64,000 nucleotides of DNA. Origin: Bog-473 sp963821755 (lineage in GTDB: Bacteria; Actinomycetota; Acidimicrobiia; Acidimicrobiales; RAAP-2). The notes under the pieces are model-generated. The model ran no database searches, was not told where the DNA came from, and was given only the letters and a program-made list of their open reading frames with translations. Position 1 is the stretch's first letter. Each line of letters starts with the position of its first letter. The stretch spans positions 496,001 to 560,000 of the forward strand of contig CAWGEX010000003.1 in NCBI GenBank assembly GCA_963821755.1, given 5' to 3'. Positions 63,695 to 64,000 of this stretch are shown here, one piece after another. The translations under genes and the position numbers were made by a program.

Positions 63695-63948
63695 CGTAGC
63701 GTCACTCTGAGGCTCGTGACCCTTTCGGTGCTGGACTGCGATGTGAATGTTGCGGTTGGACGTTAGGACAGTCGGGTCCGGGTCCGCACATTCTGCGGGG
63801 CGGTCGGAGCCTTCGGTGCGGATCAACGTTGCGCTCTCATCGCGCCCGATTTTCCGCTCCAGTTGTCTTTGATCTCTTGGTGCCGAGAGGCACCGAGAGG
63901 GGCCGGGGGATCCCGCGAAAAACAAGGAACGCAGGCCGACCCCTTTCG
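63695..63948. other. Intergenic after the secreted-protein cluster
   Basis: No gene seen. Contains the hairpin at 63874-63899. Confidence 0.4.
63874..63899. terminator. Hairpin between convergent transcription units
   Basis: CTCTTGGTGCC-GAGA-GGCACCGAGAG: eleven-pair stem with one G-T pair and a 4-nt loop. No T-run on either side. Its position between a plus-strand cluster and a probable minus-strand gene fits a bidirectional terminator. Confidence 0.45.
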
Positions 63949-64000
63949 CTAACTCTCGGGGCGTATCGCCTCGGCCCAGGTCTCGGCCAGCATCACCGAG
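63949..64000 (-). CDS. Possible C-terminus of a gene continuing beyond the window
   Basis: The minus strand reads SVMLAETWAEAIRPES and stops with TAG at 63949-63951. Sixteen codons are too few to identify the family; the open frame and downstream hairpin are the only support. Confidence 0.3.
   Translation of the reverse strand, partial: SVMLAETWAEAIRPES

Overview
The window is high-GC DNA from an actinobacterium. The order of its housekeeping genes (tlyA, nadK, recN, pyrG, NUDIX, xerD, then scpA-scpB-rluB, aroH-tyrA-aroA/cmk-plsC, ispH, der), the high GC and the large secreted Thr/Ser/Gly-rich proteins suggest the class Acidimicrobiia or a close relative. That placement is inference; no rRNA gene is present to settle it.

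Layout. (1) 1-8.6 kb is a mosaic integration locus at a tRNA-Pro(GGG) gene (6264-6341). A 54-bp copy of the tRNA 3' end lies at 230-283, an integrase C-terminal remnant sits next to the tRNA, and an excisionase-like remnant lies on its other side. The 6-kb segment between the att copies carries a hydrolase-adenylate cyclase fusion, a stand-alone cyclic-nucleotide-binding protein, small unknown genes, a broken HTH gene and a pair of ~126-bp inverted repeats facing inward. (2) 8.7-11.6 kb holds a secreted phosphoesterase, an unknown protein, a gamma carbonic anhydrase and a zinc-ribbon membrane protein. (3) 11.6-35.9 kb is the housekeeping core: GTPase Der, a DUF512 radical-SAM protein, IspH, an HD protein, a glycosyltransferase, PlsC, a fused AroA-Cmk, TyrA, AroH, two methyltransferases, RluB, ScpB, ScpA, TrpS, a site-2 protease, a frameshifted DksA/TraR, XerD, a NUDIX hydrolase, PyrG, RecN, NadK, TlyA, a histone-H1-like protein and a HAD phosphatase. 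(4) 35.9-49.4 kb is a cell-surface region: two phosphodiester-glycosidase-type proteins, a CapA-type protein, a GGDEF protein, a ~1,830-residue repeat-built secreted protein split by frameshifts, a second cyclic-nucleotide-binding-like protein and a family 25 glycosyltransferase. (5) 49.4-59 kb is sparsely coding, with small unknown genes (HicB-like, coiled-coil, zinc-ribbon, membrane proteins) and one LOG/TIGR00725 protein. (6) 59.7-63.7 kb is a three-gene cluster of membrane-anchored extracytoplasmic proteins; the middle one contains four 93-bp tandem repeats.

Two window-wide patterns stand out. First, at least fourteen genes have a TANNNT box exactly 6-7 nt before the start codon and no Shine-Dalgarno sequence, as expected for leaderless mRNAs; this pattern was used to choose several starts. 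Second, about ten genes are interrupted by single-base shifts that all act as +1 insertions, mostly in accessory genes; these are either indel errors in the assembly or recent inactivation. In addition, tlyA has no ATG/GTG/TTG start that would keep its S4 domain, but a CTG overlaps the upstream stop codon as CTGA.

All calls come from reading the sequence and knowledge of families; no database search was run.
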